Part shown: piece by piece, positions 48,201-61,574 of the stretch
Position numbering within the stretch: position 1 is the first letter of the stretch
How the letters are laid out: every line of letters begins with the position of its first letter
Assembly: GCA_009741485.1 (NCBI GenBank)
Contig: CM019214.1
Location: 21,970,267 to 22,034,266 of the forward strand
Source: Malurus cyaneus samueli
Lineage: Eukaryota; Chordata; Aves; Passeriformes; Maluridae
Direction: 5' to 3'
Length of the DNA: 64,000 nucleotides
The notes under the pieces: generated by a model
Told to the model about the DNA's origin: nothing
What the model saw: the letters and a program-made list of their open reading frames with translations, nothing else
The model's database searches: none
Made by a program: the position numbers and the translations under genes

Positions 48201-50239
48201 GATTGTACTGAGTGACCAAAGGGTTGAGTGAGTTTATACTTTTTCTGAGACTACTTTCATCTGTGATCAGATAGCTAAGACAGTGAAGGGCCACACATGC
48301 AAAGCAACTTGGAAAGAAAATGCTCTAGTAAGTTAAGACTTCAAATCATCTCAATATTTCTTATTCACCCTTGCGAACTAAGAGAACTAAATAAAATAAT
48401 TACAGTTATCAGTTGCAGAAACATATTTTGGATTAAACTTCTAAAAGAGTATGGAACTGGTTATCTAGTCAGGTTATCTAGTCAGGTAGTAACCACTGAT
48501 GTGTTCCTGGGGTCTTGTTTATAGAAAATAATCTAGTGGTTATAGTAAGCAGCAGGTTATAGTAAGCAGGTTATTTGCAGCATTATCAATAAAATGCTGT
48601 TGAGTAGAAATAGATCAGCTGATACAGACATAAACAAATATTGTTGAAAAATATATTCTATACCAATATTGGACTGTATACCTGAAGAAGGCTGAAGGCC
48701 AAGAATTTGAGACCTTCAGGAAAAAGAAAAAAAAAAGTGATCAGCGGAAGTTTAGAAAGCAAAGACTGAAAAAAGATGTAACAGTTTTAAATAAATAAAA
48801 GAGGTGTTCAAAGAAGAGGGATTAATTATTTTTCATCTTCAAAGTAGATGGAAGTAGCTGTTGAAATCAATCACTCCAAGAGGTATTTAGTTTTGACATT
48901 TAAGCGAAACCTTCTAATCAAAACTAGTTAATCAGCAAATTAGGTGATCCAGTGATATAGTAAAGTATTCTACAGGAAACATATACGTAAAAAAATGGAA
49001 TAGACAAATATCTCTTGGGAATATGCAGATATAGTTGTCAGTGAATTTAGAGGCATGGCTGCATCCTAGAATTCCTTTGTGCATTGTTTTCCATTTGTTG
49101 TGTCTGCAAAGTAGATATTCTTATGGGGCTCAGTCCACCTCAAGTAATTGAGTGGAACAAGATTTACTGATGCAATGTTACAGAGATGGATTGTGTGCTG
49201 GTAAACTTCTTGGACACTTCAGATGAAAAGTGCTGCATAAGGGCAAAATATTATATTGTATTACTACCTCCATGTATCACAGATATTTTGGGAGGAAAGC
49301 AAAGTATAAACAAGGTCATCAGACTGATAATCTTTGCAGACCTTTCTCCACTCTGTCAACTTAATTTAGAATTTACTCAATGTGTGCATTTGGAACAGCT
49401 GAGTTTCAGGAACTGTTCAAAATAATCTTGTTGCTCAGCAGTGAGTGTTTGTTGCACAGTGTATTTCTTAAATATTTTTGAAGAAAATAACAAAGATTTG
49501 TATATTTGTATTCACCAAATATTAGCAAATTCAAAAAAAATGGTTTAAAACAAAAAGAGAATGAAAAATAAGATTGAGAATAAAAAATATACATTTAGTT
49601 TTCTTATAAATTGTGAGTTGATCAAAGCCATGGGGAATAGAAAATAACCTTTATTTATGAGAAGCTTTTTGGATCGTGTAGAATCATAATATTGAAAGAG
49701 AAAACTTACTTGAGGATATTATTCTAATGGAAAATATTCTTTTACATGTTCTTGTAACACAATCTTATAAAAAGAAAGTGGATTATTTCAGTTATTTTAA
49801 TAAAATTAGTACTTATTTGCAATGCTTTTGTTTTCAAATTGGACATTCAATAACATGAATCCACTAAAAACAGCAGCAGATGGAGAAATAAGTTGCTATG
49901 TCCTCAGAGTAAAAAGTAATGCAATAAAAAAAACAATGGCAATAAGATACTTTCATACAATCTGTCTTCATAGTTACAGACTATACATGATTCTTTATTA
50001 GCATCCCTGCAGAATACATTTTTCTTTATCAGGACAAATGCTGCTAGCTGAATTCTCAACCAAAAGACTGTTTTCTTTATACAAATATTGTTGTTGAACC
50101 TTAACACAATTCATCAGACCTGTGATGGTAATTTTCTCATCTTTTTATGTGTGATTCCATGATAGATATTATCATACCATGAAGAAGTTGCACTATACAT
50201 AGTGATAAATACTTTTTTAAAAACAAAATGCCTTAAGGT
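45238..50239. other. non-coding DNA, no gene seen
   Basis: Unique AT-rich sequence. The longest frame is a 115-codon minus frame at 46740-46393, cysteine- and lysine-containing but with no recognised family. A/C-rich runs occur at 45752-45785. A segment at 47740-47940 has a vaguely retroelement-like lysine-rich character but nothing firm. Small tandem duplications at 48459-48568 are listed separately. Confidence 0.5.
48459..48568 (+). repeat. two small local tandem duplications
   Basis: GGTTATCTAGTCA occurs twice head to tail at 48459-48484. Fifty bases on, GGTTATAGTAAGCA occurs at 48538-48551 and 48555-48568. Both units begin GGTTAT. They are probably replication-slippage products. Confidence 0.8.
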
Positions 50240-51060
50240 CTGGGTTGCCCCTGACTGGATGCCAGATACCCACCAAAGTTTCTCTATCACTCCCCTCCAC
50301 AGCTACGCAGGGGACAGAAAATAAAATGAAAGGCTCATGAGTCAGAATAAGGACTGTGAGACATCACTGACCACATGCTGTCATGGGCAAAACAGACTCA
50401 AACTGGGGACATTAACTGAATTTACTACCAATCAGAATCAGAGCAGGATAATGAGAAGTAAAACAAATAATGAAACAGCTTTGTGCCCACCCTTCTTCCT
50501 TCCCAGGCTCTAACTCCTTCCCCCAGTGGCACAGGGAGACAGGGAATGTGGGTTTATGGACAGTTTATCACAGGTCAGTTAATCCCTGCTGCTCAGGGAG
50601 AAGAATCCTTCCCCTGCTCCAATGTGGGGTCCCTCCCATGGGAGACAGTTCTCCATCAACTTCTCCAACATGAGGCCAGCATGGGCTGCAGGTCTTTACC
50701 AGCGTGGATTCCTTTCCACAGTTGTAAACCGTCAGGAACAGGCTGCTCCAGCCTGGGTCTCCCATGGGGTTACAAGTCCTGACAGGAGCTCCTGCTGTCC
50801 CTACTGCTCCAGTGTGGGTGTCCCATGGGGTTACAAGTCCTACCAGGAACTCCTGCTGTCCCTACTGCTCCAGTGTGGGATCCTCTCTCCATGGATCTGC
50901 CAGGAGCCTGTCCCTTGGGGTCCCATGGGGTCAGAACTTTCCATCAGGCACCCACCTGCTCCAGTGTGGGTCTCCTCCATGGGCTGCAGGGGCACACCTT
51001 CCCTGGAAACAAGGTCCATTTCCTACAAAACAGGATCTATTTTGATCAGAGCTGAATCTC
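50240..51060 (+). repeat. GC-richer dispersed repeat with internal tandem modules
   Basis: The segment stands out by composition from its AT-rich surroundings. Its right half is built from modules beginning CTGCTCCAGTGTGGG or near variants at 50614, 50660, 50743, 50804, 50865 and 50956, each followed by CCCATGGG-type sequence. Two modules (about 50759-50819 and 50820-50880) are a near-perfect 61-bp tandem pair. I recall similar CTGCTCC-GTGGG-CCATGGGCTGCAG sequence as a widely dispersed bird repeat, possibly LTR/ERV-associated; the family is not certain. Overlapping frames of 67-153 codons in several phases are by-products of the repeat and not genes. Confidence 0.65.
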
Positions 51061-54000
51061 TGTGCTGTTTCCAGTCTTGCTAGCACTCTTACTTACTCTC
51101 TGATCTGTCAAACAAAGCAGTTTCCACACAGACCTTTGTGCTGAAGGATGATTTGCTGTTTGAACCTTTAAACTCTGCTTTCAAAGGCAAGAAAACTATT
51201 GTGGCAGATGTTCGTGTTCACTGAATTTTCCTTTCTTGATGTCCTGTTTTAGTGTTCATGGGTTTTAGATTTACTTTGTATGAACCTTTTATTGTGATTA
51301 TCTACTTTGCTCTAATTTAGTCACCCGTAAAAGGCATTTGTTGCCTTATAAAAATTTTCAGAATTAGTTTCTTGGAGCCCAGGGTAACTAAATGTAGACA
51401 AGAGTACTACACAGTCTCTGGACCATACTGCTGAAAATTTACCTGTACTATTTATGCATTTAGAAAGTCAGAATCCCTTTAGAAAAAATTCTTGGATTGT
51501 GTACTGGGGTGTTGGGATGTGTAGTTTCTACACAATGTATTTTATTTCAGTATTTTAAATGCTACAATATTCCCAGTGCTCTGATCATTTATGAGACCTG
51601 ATTGAAATAATGGCTACTTTACCATATTTGTACTGACAAAGTCTTATTTTAAAATGGTATGAAAATTCCTTTATTGCTTTAAATGCGTGTATTTATTTAT
51701 TGCATATTTGTTTATAGAAATTCTATATTTTAAAATTTTGCCTTTCAATTTGAAGTAGACGTCTTACAATTACGCTTATATTGTCTGTGGCTCTATGCAA
51801 ACAGTGTTCCTAAGATCTCTGTTCTTTGTAATTGTACTGGGGTTCTTTTCCAGTCATAATGTGTATATTACCTCATATGCAAAGCTGAATGCCAAGGAAT
51901 CAATTTTATACAAGCACTATAAATCATTTGTGTTTTGCTATTTATTATCTTTATTTCCTGATCATAAGGTTCTTGAAACTGTAAAAAGGATGTATTGTTT
52001 CAAATTACCATGTCTTTGAATACCTTTTTTTGCTTTTTCCACACTGTGAACTTCTAAGATATAATGGAACATAATACAATATTTTTTTTCGATCTACTTT
52101 AATACATTAAGATTTTGTATTGGAGTTGCAAATGGTGTTTTTAATAGAGCTAATTTGCATAACAATCGTACTGTACAATTGGATTTGTTTTAAAGGAGGA
52201 ATTACTGAAACTTTTATTTTATTTTAGATGTGAAACATTTGACACTATTGTCAAAACCTCTGCTCATTATCATGAATAGAAGTCTTCTTTTGGTTCTATT
52301 TTTAAGATAATTTTTTACGCCTGCAGTGACTTGGCAAAGAATTTTTAAAATCTCTGAGGCTCTCAAGATCATGTATTCTGTCTCAGTAAGTATTGTAAAT
52401 AGTGCAATAGCTCTGTTTGCAATTGTAATACAACACTGCAATTTAAGGTCAACTTGGATTTGAAACATTTAATGTACAGTACAAAAATATGTTGTTTGCT
52501 TAGAGTTCTTTACAGGTACTTTTCAATATAGTGCTTCATTGCTGAAAACTGTAATTTTGTTTTAAGTTTTGGAGGACTAAATGGTGTTGTTGCCACTTAT
52601 AAAATAAGGAACGTGTTTGTTTGCACCACCACAGGTGTTTGCAAAACTTAGCCATTGAGAAAAGGGAAAAAACAACCCTTTTCTCAAGTGATACATAGAT
52701 AAAACAGGAATATATCGCTGCATTTACAAAAAAAAAAAAAACACACCATATTTTTCAATTAGTCTCACAAGTATACATATACTGAACAGCTTATTTTATT
52801 TTAAACAAATGTTTTGATTAGGACTACTAGAACTACTGATCAATTAAATAACAATCTCCAGTTTTCTTTTTTTTTTTAATCTAAAACCTGGTACAGTGAT
52901 ATCACAAGCTCTTCCATGACATACAATGGTTGGTTTCTGAAAGGCATAATAAATATGATCTACAAGGAACAAATATAAAGGAGGAAATGGCTGAGAGGTT
53001 TATCACAGAACATGATCTTGAGGGACACATCAGAGATAGGCGATCACTCCAGTGCTAGGGGAAGGGTGATGTCAGACTGAGAAAAAAGGCTAAAGAGAAA
53101 CATGAGTGAGAGATGAGAAACAGACAACAGGCAATGGAATTGTGTCATGGATGGATTTTGCTCTAAAGTCAGTAAATGAATTGGTTATAGCTACCCTCTG
53201 ACTTTGCAAGGCACTTGGATACACTCGCATGTAAACATTCAAACTTAGGTGTGTTAATCTTCCACTGAAAGTTTAGCTTTTCTGCCAATAACTCCACTTA
53301 ATATTGCAACAGAACATGAAATCTCTCACCTACTACTTAACAGGCTATGTTTTTTTCTGTATGCCTTAAATAACAATTCTTTAGAGCAGGCAACAAAGGA
53401 GACTCAGGAAAAAATGAAGATATCATTCCACTGTTAAGTTTACATTTATACATTACAGTGTATAAGTGAAGAGCTGGTCTCTTTACAGTTCTTCGCTTTG
53501 GGATGTCATCAATTGGTTTTGAAAATGCATGATATGCAGTGAGAAAATTTCTTAATCCTTAGGATTGTCTCAGGAACAGAGAAAACATTTTTCTACTTAT
53601 TTCTTTTGCAGTGATTAGCTGTTTATCATTAAAACAACTCAGTGATGGCTTTAGGAAGTTGGGTTTTTTTGAACTAAGTCTTCAAGGACAACAATGACAA
53701 CATAATATCACCAGAGAAGAACAGGAGTNNNNNGTTCTAATTTATATACAAATGCATATATATTTATATATTCTCACTGAAATAAATGGCCAGGAAATGT
53801 TAATAGCTGTGATCTGTTTTTCTCCCTACTCTCTCTTTATCTTTGAAGGATTGCAGTGCAGCATTATTTTAAATTGCTTTCCATGTACTTATTCTTCTGG
53901 GACCTAATCAAACAGAGCCCATGTCTCTAGGCCTAAACAGTGAATCTCTGCTAGTGCTGTTGGAGCATTTGGCTTTCCCATCAGTGAGCTCGTGGTTTTA

Positions 54001-57000
54001 GAAGCACAAGAAGTTTCTAAAAACACTGCTGGGCTGCAGAGGATTTTGGTGCCAATGAACCTGCCGCAGAGTTAGGAGGAGGAAATAAAATTTGTATGCA
54101 TCTGGTTGAACCTAATAGGAAGGTAGGCTGAGGGGCCCTGTGATTTCAAAAAAAAGTGCAGGGAGTTAACAAGAATAGGACTCTTCTTCCTTCTCAGAAA
54201 CACAAGTAATTGACTGCTAGAACTGCTTCTGCTGTGGGTATTGATCAGTGACAGTTAGAGATGTTCTTTACAATCACTCGCCCTGTGAGGCCTAATTAAC
54301 AAAGGCTGGCTTGCTGAATTAGATAAAACTCAATGTCCACTGAAATTAATGTGATGCTGTCTAAGCGTCCTTCAACTATTAAGGGAAAATCAAGTTTAAG
54401 TGGAAGAAACGAGGGAAGTCCTGTTAAGGGCTAAAACAATTGTGACTGGAAAAGTGGATTAAGACAATAGTTTTGCAAGGACAATGCGAGGCACAAAGGC
54501 ACACTCTTAAAAAGTGCCTCTTCTTTTTCTTGTTATATTTTTAAGCTTTTATGCTATTTTACTAAATTTTTTATTTTTCCTGGGCATCACAGAATAGAAG
54601 AAGAAGAAGCAGAGACTGAGAAATTAGTTTTTAAAAATGAAACAATTTCTTGGTTATGCTGTACCACCTAGCATATCTCTGGATATCACCTTTCTGGGTG
54701 GGCAAGAAACCGAGTATAAATTAGTGACAAAAATTTCCCTGAAGCCACCAACACTGGTGCTTTCCTACTCATAGTCCTACATTCACAGCAGACCCAGGAT
54801 TAAGTCTTAATTTAATTTGCAGGACCAGTATGGGTTATGAGCCCTGCAGCCTTATTCTCCATGTTATCTAACCAGGTGTAAAGGTCCTGTGTTACAGCAG
54901 ATTTATAAATCAGCTCTCAGTCAAACCCGAACAGACCAGTTAATCACAACCAACAAAATTTTCAGCAAGGCATTTAAGAAATTAATTTAATAATAATAAA
55001 AAATGCTTATGTCACAGCTGGTACTGGATCTAAAAATGACAGTGCAGAAAAGAAGAATATGTAAAATTAAGTGGGGTTTGTAGCACTCATATACTCAGTT
55101 TAAGATGGTTCATTATCTTTAATGTGGGCTATTCAGCAGTTTATGTTTTAGATAAACTGCTTACTCTGAATCCTACCTGTTTCTATATAGCCTCTTTATA
55201 CATGGCCTTTTTATTTTGTCAGATAACATTTCTATCTGTGATTGATGTCAAGGTCATTGCTTTTTTCTCAAATACACATTTACATTATTTTAAAACATGC
55301 TCTTCCACATGTTTTTCAAGAGTGGTTTAATATAGCTTCAGTAAATATTTGGCCAAATATATATTCTTCTGCATTCCCTGATTTCACATTTGCCATTTAC
55401 ACAGTTTCTTGGAAATTGATGTAGCATTACAACAGTTAAAGAATACAAATACATATACAGTGTCTTTATGATGCCTTCATATTAAAATCTTAACATAATT
55501 TAACTTATGGTACTTTTAAAGATAGTTGTTAACCTTTTTCACTTAAATTTATTTGGTTTTCATCAGGCTACAACACCTGGACTCCTGAGATTGCTAAGTG
55601 TCTTTTCTCTTGGATGATGAGAATCTTCAGAGGGAGAGCATATCTCTGGCAATGTCTGTCCAAAGCCAAATTCCCTGAATCCCAGTGAATTATCCTGCTG
55701 TCAGGGAAAAATCCACAGATGTAATGCACAAGGGGAAGGGAAGTATACACTTGAATTTATGTGGAAAATCAGTAAGACTATTTATAGAAGTAACATTTAG
55801 GCTAGTTTAAATGCTCAAGGCTTAAATAAAGAGACCAGTAAGCTAAGAATGGAGGAAATGTGGCTTCAGGAGTACTCTGGTTTTGGAAGAGATTTTGAAA
55901 TCCGGCAGCTGAAGTTTTTATTGTACTCCAAGGAAGACTATTTGGCAGAATGCCCCAGAACCTCATGCTTTCAGAAGTCAGCCTTTCTGAAGCATACACT
56001 TGGTAGACACAAACACTACCAGGTAAAAACTAGTCTGTCCTCCCTTCCTTGATTTTGCTGACAGTTAATGAAATCTGAAATGTCTTAAATGATAACTCCT
56101 CTGCCAGTTTACAGTGATTGCTTACTCTCAGTGAGAAACTTTTGAGAGAGGAAGAAATCAAAGTCTCCTCATCTTCAGGATACAATAAATTGAAAGAAAT
56201 GTAATATGGAAATTGAAACCAGTCATAATTAGCCACCATCAGTATCTTTTATTTTCTGTCTGTAATCATTGTGCATTCAAAAGTAAAATATTCAAAGCTT
56301 AATTTGATGGAAAGTGTCTGCCTTTGTGACAGGTTATTGAAAAATACAGAGCTAAAAGTTTCACTTACTTCAGCCTTCTATAACTTTTTGAGAGAAAGAC
56401 CTCAATATTGGCAAAAAGAAAAGCTTTGAATCTCAGAGGTTGCCCGTCAACTGTAGCACAAGAGCCATGCCAGGAGATCTCTGGGGCTCATGGGGTCAAT
56501 GACAAAAGCAATAAGATTATGTACAATGCACACCCATTTGCTCAATATCCACAGGCATTCAAACCCCAGATAGTCTTTTCAACACTTTGAAAAATTACCT
56601 TTGCTTTGTTTTGTAAGTAGAGGAATGATATAGATGCTAGCTGTCAAATGACAGCAAATTGCACATCCTCTTCCATTTATACTGTCATTTATCAGAATCA
56701 GGTTTTGTTATATGTAAAGTGGTTTAAATCAATAGCTAGAAATCTGCTTGTATTGTATTGATTTCCTGAGAAGATTATATATGAAGATGATAAGTAGTTA
56801 TGGCTGACACAGACCAATTTCCAATTGCCTAATGGATTTAACACTTTTCAATTCTGTGAGTACAATAGACTATCGAAAGTATTTTAAATATTTTTACAGT
56901 ATAATCAGTGGTAATAAGAACACAATCTGGAGAGCTTAAACTAGAACCATTGGCATGAAAATATAATTTTTATCCTTTAAGCATCATTTAGTAAACAATT

Positions 57001-57386
57001 AGTAAGTCAAAGATGTGTAGAAAGCAAAGTTGTTATGTGGTATTATATTTTTAATTTGTATGGTTAAACCGCAGATATAGAAAAAAATCAGCAAAGAAAT
57101 CAGTTCCATTGCAAACATGAGTTAAGAAATGGGAAAATGTGACAGAGCATAACTGATGCTTCATTTATACAGTATCTAAGCTGCATTTGTTCACCTCTTT
57201 TTATTAACAAACCTGTATCATTCTCATCTCACAGCAGTTGAATAAAATGCTGCATCTAAAATGATTATACGTGTTTTTCTTCTAATTCTTGTCTTTTCAA
57301 TGCCAAGTGTTTATTTTTTCTACCCACTTGGTAGAAATGCATAAAAGGAATTATTTGAATTGGATCAACTGAGACACTCCATGTCA
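51061..57386. other. non-coding DNA, no gene seen
   Basis: Unique, mostly AT-rich sequence with a poly(A) run at 52728-52741 and the N gap at 53729. From about 53850 to 54500 the sequence is less repetitive, with few homopolymer runs and homeodomain-type core sites (CCTAATTAAC near 54290). It could be a conserved non-coding element but there is no direct evidence. Frames of 60-84 codons have no recognised domain. Confidence 0.5.
53729..53733. other. assembly gap (5 N)
   Basis: Five Ns between ACAGGAGT and GTTCTAATTTATATAC. Unlike the seam at 36402, no obvious repeated overlap flanks it. True gap size is unknown. Confidence 1.
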
Positions 57387-57442
57387 CTGGGAGTGCTGGT
57401 GAATAACAGGTTGGACATGAGGGGGAAATATGCTCCTGCAGG
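57387..57442 (+). mobile_element. short CR1 relic, plus strand
   Basis: About 56 nt corresponding to the CR1 phrase for a DLGVLVDNRLDM-like peptide: CTGGGAGTGCTGGTGAATAAC followed by AGGTTGGACATGAG. It is flanked on both sides by non-CR1 sequence. The frame 57360-57599 crosses it and is not a gene. Confidence 0.65.
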
Positions 57443-60400
57443 TCAAGTTAGGTATGGAATTATCATTTGTTTGTTTGTTTTGGTTTTTTTTTTTTTATTT
57501 AATTTAGCTTGTGCTGACACTTCACACACAATACTTCACTCATCTCCTCTTTGCAAAACAGCATTGTGGAACCATGCGCTGTATAGGACTGGGTACTAAC
57601 AAAATTAAAGGTTTTAATGAAACAGTAAACAATCACATCTGTTTTCCTTTACCACACCTAAGGGAACAGTGAAAAAATAAATATTTTGCTTTCTTCATGT
57701 CTTGCTTGGTGAATCCCTTTAACCTTGATGGGTCAATAAGAAACTGGTATTTATTACATTGAAACAGTTTTCAAAAAGCATTTGCTGCTTCTACCAAGAA
57801 GTAGAATTCCCATTGGGAATTTCACTCTGGTGCCAGATAACATTGGTCATGGAGTCCATCTAGATGCCTTGACAGAATATTTCCTTAAAGGAACACATCA
57901 TGTGGAGAAAGAAGATAAAGCAGAACAGCAAGTGCAAATAAATGAATGGATTTATGTCTTCATATAAAAATTGTTATCACCATTGGAGCTAAGATTAGTC
58001 CATCTGCCTAAAAAATATTCTTTGGGGTTTGTACCTTAGCATAGAGCCTCCTTAGCACCCTACCTTACAGCTGTAGGGAAAACTTGTAACACAGGGATCT
58101 TCCCGAGTCATGCAGTAGCCATGGTGCTCAGTTACTCACAGCAGTCAAATGGAAGAAGACCAAGAAAGTAAATGAAGGATTTCATTGTAAAATTAGTGTT
58201 GGTGAATTCTATGCTTTTTTAGTCTTTAAGTGTGTTTAAAATAATTAAAGAATGTGTAGGCACACAGTTGTCTGCCAGCTGTTCCTAGGAACATGTAGAA
58301 ACCCACAGGATTCATTTCCATAAATACTAGACTGAAATATTTTGCCTGATTATCTTACACAATGTGGTGCTAAAACAGAAGTTCTACACATTTCAATCTT
58401 TTCAGGTGCATGAGGACAGTCAGAAACTGTCTGAAATAGTGTTTTGTTCTGCCCTTTGGAATAGTAATATTTGCTATATTTTATGATAAATTTGAACACT
58501 TTAGATAAAACCTCTAAACTCCAAATTTCTCGTGTTATACTGCCTGATCCTGGCCTGAAATTTACTGCATAGAGTTGGTGGACTTAGACAACCCAAGTCA
58601 CCAAGATAACAGCAGTTTTACCATGTAAAAGTATTTCCACATAAGGAAAGAACTTACTAATCTGGTTAAATGTTCTTTTTTTTTCAGACACCCTCTAACT
58701 AGACCAGACTGGTTCCTGTGAAATAGCTGGTGAAAAGAACTAATGATTCTTACAAGGATATCTGACCCAATGTTTCTATTTTTTCATTTCTTATTGCACT
58801 GTGTAGTACTGAACTACAGTAATTAACTTCAAAAAAAGCAGTTCTATCATACTGCTATCAATATATTTCCATATGGTTAGGCTCTAAAAAAAAATTCAAA
58901 AACCTATTAAAAGATAATTATTGGAAAAATAATTATTTTCTTTCAGAACATTATATTATTACATTTTTATGGAAAATATTTTTGTTGCCTTTCTTTGTGT
59001 CAATATTTTAATTTTGATTTCTATTTTTTCTTCCACAAACTTCTTCGATAACTCAAATTTAAAATAGAAACTCAAATTTAAATGTGTCTCTTTCCAATGA
59101 AAATTTGCTTCTGTTTTATTGATGAGTATACAAATTATGCAGTAAAGTCAATGAAATTAAATTATTTACATTTGAGGGACAGAAAGGCATTTGAATGTAT
59201 TGTGTAAATTTTACTTTTCAGTTGAATAGCATATAGAACAATTTTTTTTAGTACCTGAAAAGTCAGAGCAGAAACATATAAGTAGTTACATATGGACCAA
59301 AGGACTGAAGTAATTTATTTGTGTTCAGATTTCAACTTTTGTCTAGATTATTACTATAGGCTGTTACAATTATCAATAGTGTTAATATAAAAAACCTGAT
59401 TATTTGAGTGACAAATGATCTTAAAAGTCATGAATAGCTTTTTCACTTATTATCTCTGAGAATCCACTAACCATCTCCCATAACAGGAATTCTGTTGTTC
59501 GCTCTTTCTGCCCCTTCTGGCCTGTTTATTTCTAATTATAAACTAAATCACTTCAGAATGGTATTGCAGCAGCCCTAAAATGTCTTTGTTCTAATTTCCA
59601 GTCTGTTTCTGCTAAAACATCTCTGATTATTCTATTGTCCACTGTCAAGAAATGTGCCTTTTGATTTTCTTTGGTACCATCCGAAATACACATTTTATAT
59701 CTATAACTGTTAGATGAAATAATAACTACAAATATGAGATTTTATCTTCTCCATGGGATTAGTAATTTTATTCTGAAAAAAAGTCAAAGGCAAAACTTAG
59801 CTCTTTTCAAATTCACTCTCATATAATTTTCATATTAATGCATTTATTTCAGCATTATTATCTTTTAAGTTATATAATTAATTTAATCTAGTTGCATTTA
59901 AATCCAAGACTGAAAAAACCCAAATCTTCAGGTCAGGTAAAGCAAGTGAAAAAAGGGGAATGTGTAGAGCACAGATCCATCTCATTTGTTCTTTATTTTT
60001 TCTAGATGTAGCTGTTACAGCACAGGCTGATAATACATGAGAACAAAATGGCAAGAGGTTAGAAATTATTCTATTGGAGGAGCTGATTTAAGGAATCAAA
60101 GCTTCCTGAGAGATTAAGTGGCCAGTTTACTCCCAGAGAAATGCCAGAATTCTGAAAGTAATAAATGAGCACACTAGGCTAAGATTTCAATTCCCCCATT
60201 CTACTCAGACTGCTTTCCTTATTTCAAGAAATTCACTAATTCAGCACAGTTAATTCTAGGTAACCACTCAGTTGAACAAACATAGGCATCTTATGCTATT
60301 TGTGATATTTCTAGAGGTATCTGAAAAATTCACAGAGGTCTGAAAGACAAAGAAAGGACAGAGAGGGGCAGTTAAAGGCTGGAGAAATTATTCAAAACAA

Positions 60401-60567
60401 CAGTAGACCTCCTCAAGTTTAAAGATTAAATACCTGCTTCAAACTAGTCTTTTAGGGTTTGCTTCACTTTCCCACACATCATTACTCAGTGGCAGCAGAG
60501 ACGCCTTGCAATCCTGCTGCATCCAAAGTCAATGCTCAAATGATGGGAGGATATTGTAGCTACGAGA
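57443..60567. other. non-coding DNA, no gene seen
   Basis: Unique AT-rich sequence. A 61-codon frame at 57782-57967 is not recognised. A short duplication, AACTCAAATTTAAA, is repeated at about 59052-59083. No repeat family or RNA gene is identified. Confidence 0.6.
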
Positions 60568-61218
60568 AACACAGAATCACGGAATCTTTAGGGTTAGAAA
60601 GGACCTCTGGAGACACCTCTGGAGACAGAGACCCATTCCAACCCCCAAGTTCAACTTGCCAAGGTAGGATCACCTAGAGCAGGTTACTCAGGAATGTGTC
60701 CAGATGGAGTCTCCAGAGATGGAGGTTCCATGAGCTCCCTGGTTCCAATGCTCTGCCTCCCTCTGTGTAAAGTTCTTCCTTATGTTGAGATGAAACTTGT
60801 GTTTTTATTTATGTCCACTATTCCTCATCCTGTCACTGGGAACCAAAAAAAAACAGTCTGGTACCATCCTTTTGGCACCCACCTTTGACATATTTTCAAT
60901 TTTATGCCCTCTCGGTCTTCTCTTGTCCCGCAGCCTTTCCTCACAGGAGAGGAACTCCAACCCCCTGATTGTGATTGTGGCCTCCACTGGATCCTCTGCT
61001 GTAGCTCCTCATGTTTCTGGTGCTGAGGAGCCCAGAACTGGACACAGCCCTCCAGATGTGGCTTCATCAGGGCTGAGTTGAGGGACAGGACCACCTCCCT
61101 TGACCTGCTGGCTCTTTCTGATGCATCTCAGGGCACCACTGGCTCTCCTGGTCACAAGGGCACACTCCTGGCGGGTGATTGTCTTGTCATCTGCCAAGAC
61201 TCCCGGTCCTGCTCAGTA
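60568..61218 (-). mobile_element. CR1 LINE 3' part, minus strand
   Basis: The left end is the reverse complement of a CR1 3' terminus (CACAGAATCACGGAATC), followed by GTTAGAAAGGACCTCTGGAG and CCAAGTTCAACTTGCCAAGG. Further right, CTTTCCTCACAGGAGAGGAAC, GAGGAGCCCAGAACTGGACA, GGCTTCATCAGGGCTGAG, ACCTCCCTTGACCTGCTGGC and CACAAGGGCACACTCCTGGC are ORF2 3' sequence on the minus strand. It is 5'-truncated near 61218. A 12-nt unit CCTCTGGAGACA is duplicated at about 60603-60626. The minus frames of 60-89 codons are CR1 remnants with disruptions. Confidence 0.93.
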
Positions 61219-61525
61219 GAACTGAGGAGCAACCTTCACTAGAGGTCTGAACCACTGTCCAGCAGTGTTTCTCAGTGTCCCTGGCCATGCAGGCAGCCTA
61301 AACTGCTCACTGAACCTGATGGCTTTACTGGCCATATCAATAAAGGGGTATGCAATGAATGCCATAATCCTTTTAATTTCTTTGTGTTTCTATTGGCTAT
61401 CTTACCTCACAGAGTGGTATGAGAAGAGATTCCCTAAAAATCCCAGAATTGAGCAGTGATGAACAGAGTGTAAATACTTGTGTCAAGCTGTGCTCCTAAG
61501 TGAGAATGATGGTGACAGATAGCAA

Positions 61526-61537
61526 AATAAAATCTTT

Positions 61538-61569
<32 letters not shown>
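61526..61569 (+). repeat. AATAAA followed by 31-nt poly(A) run
   Basis: AATAAA at 61526-61531 precedes a 31-A run (61539-61569) by seven bases, resembling a retroposed 3' end. No credible target-site duplication was found. A 10-nt match to the right flank at 60948-60957 lies inside a continuous CR1 element and is probably coincidental. The run may simply be a homopolymer. Confidence 0.6.

Positions 61570-61574
<5 letters not shown>

Noticed and set aside
50470..51083. Overlapping plus frames up to 153 codons
   Set aside because: Open in several phases at once because of the tandem modules. Tryptophan/cysteine/proline-rich translations are a by-product of the repeat.
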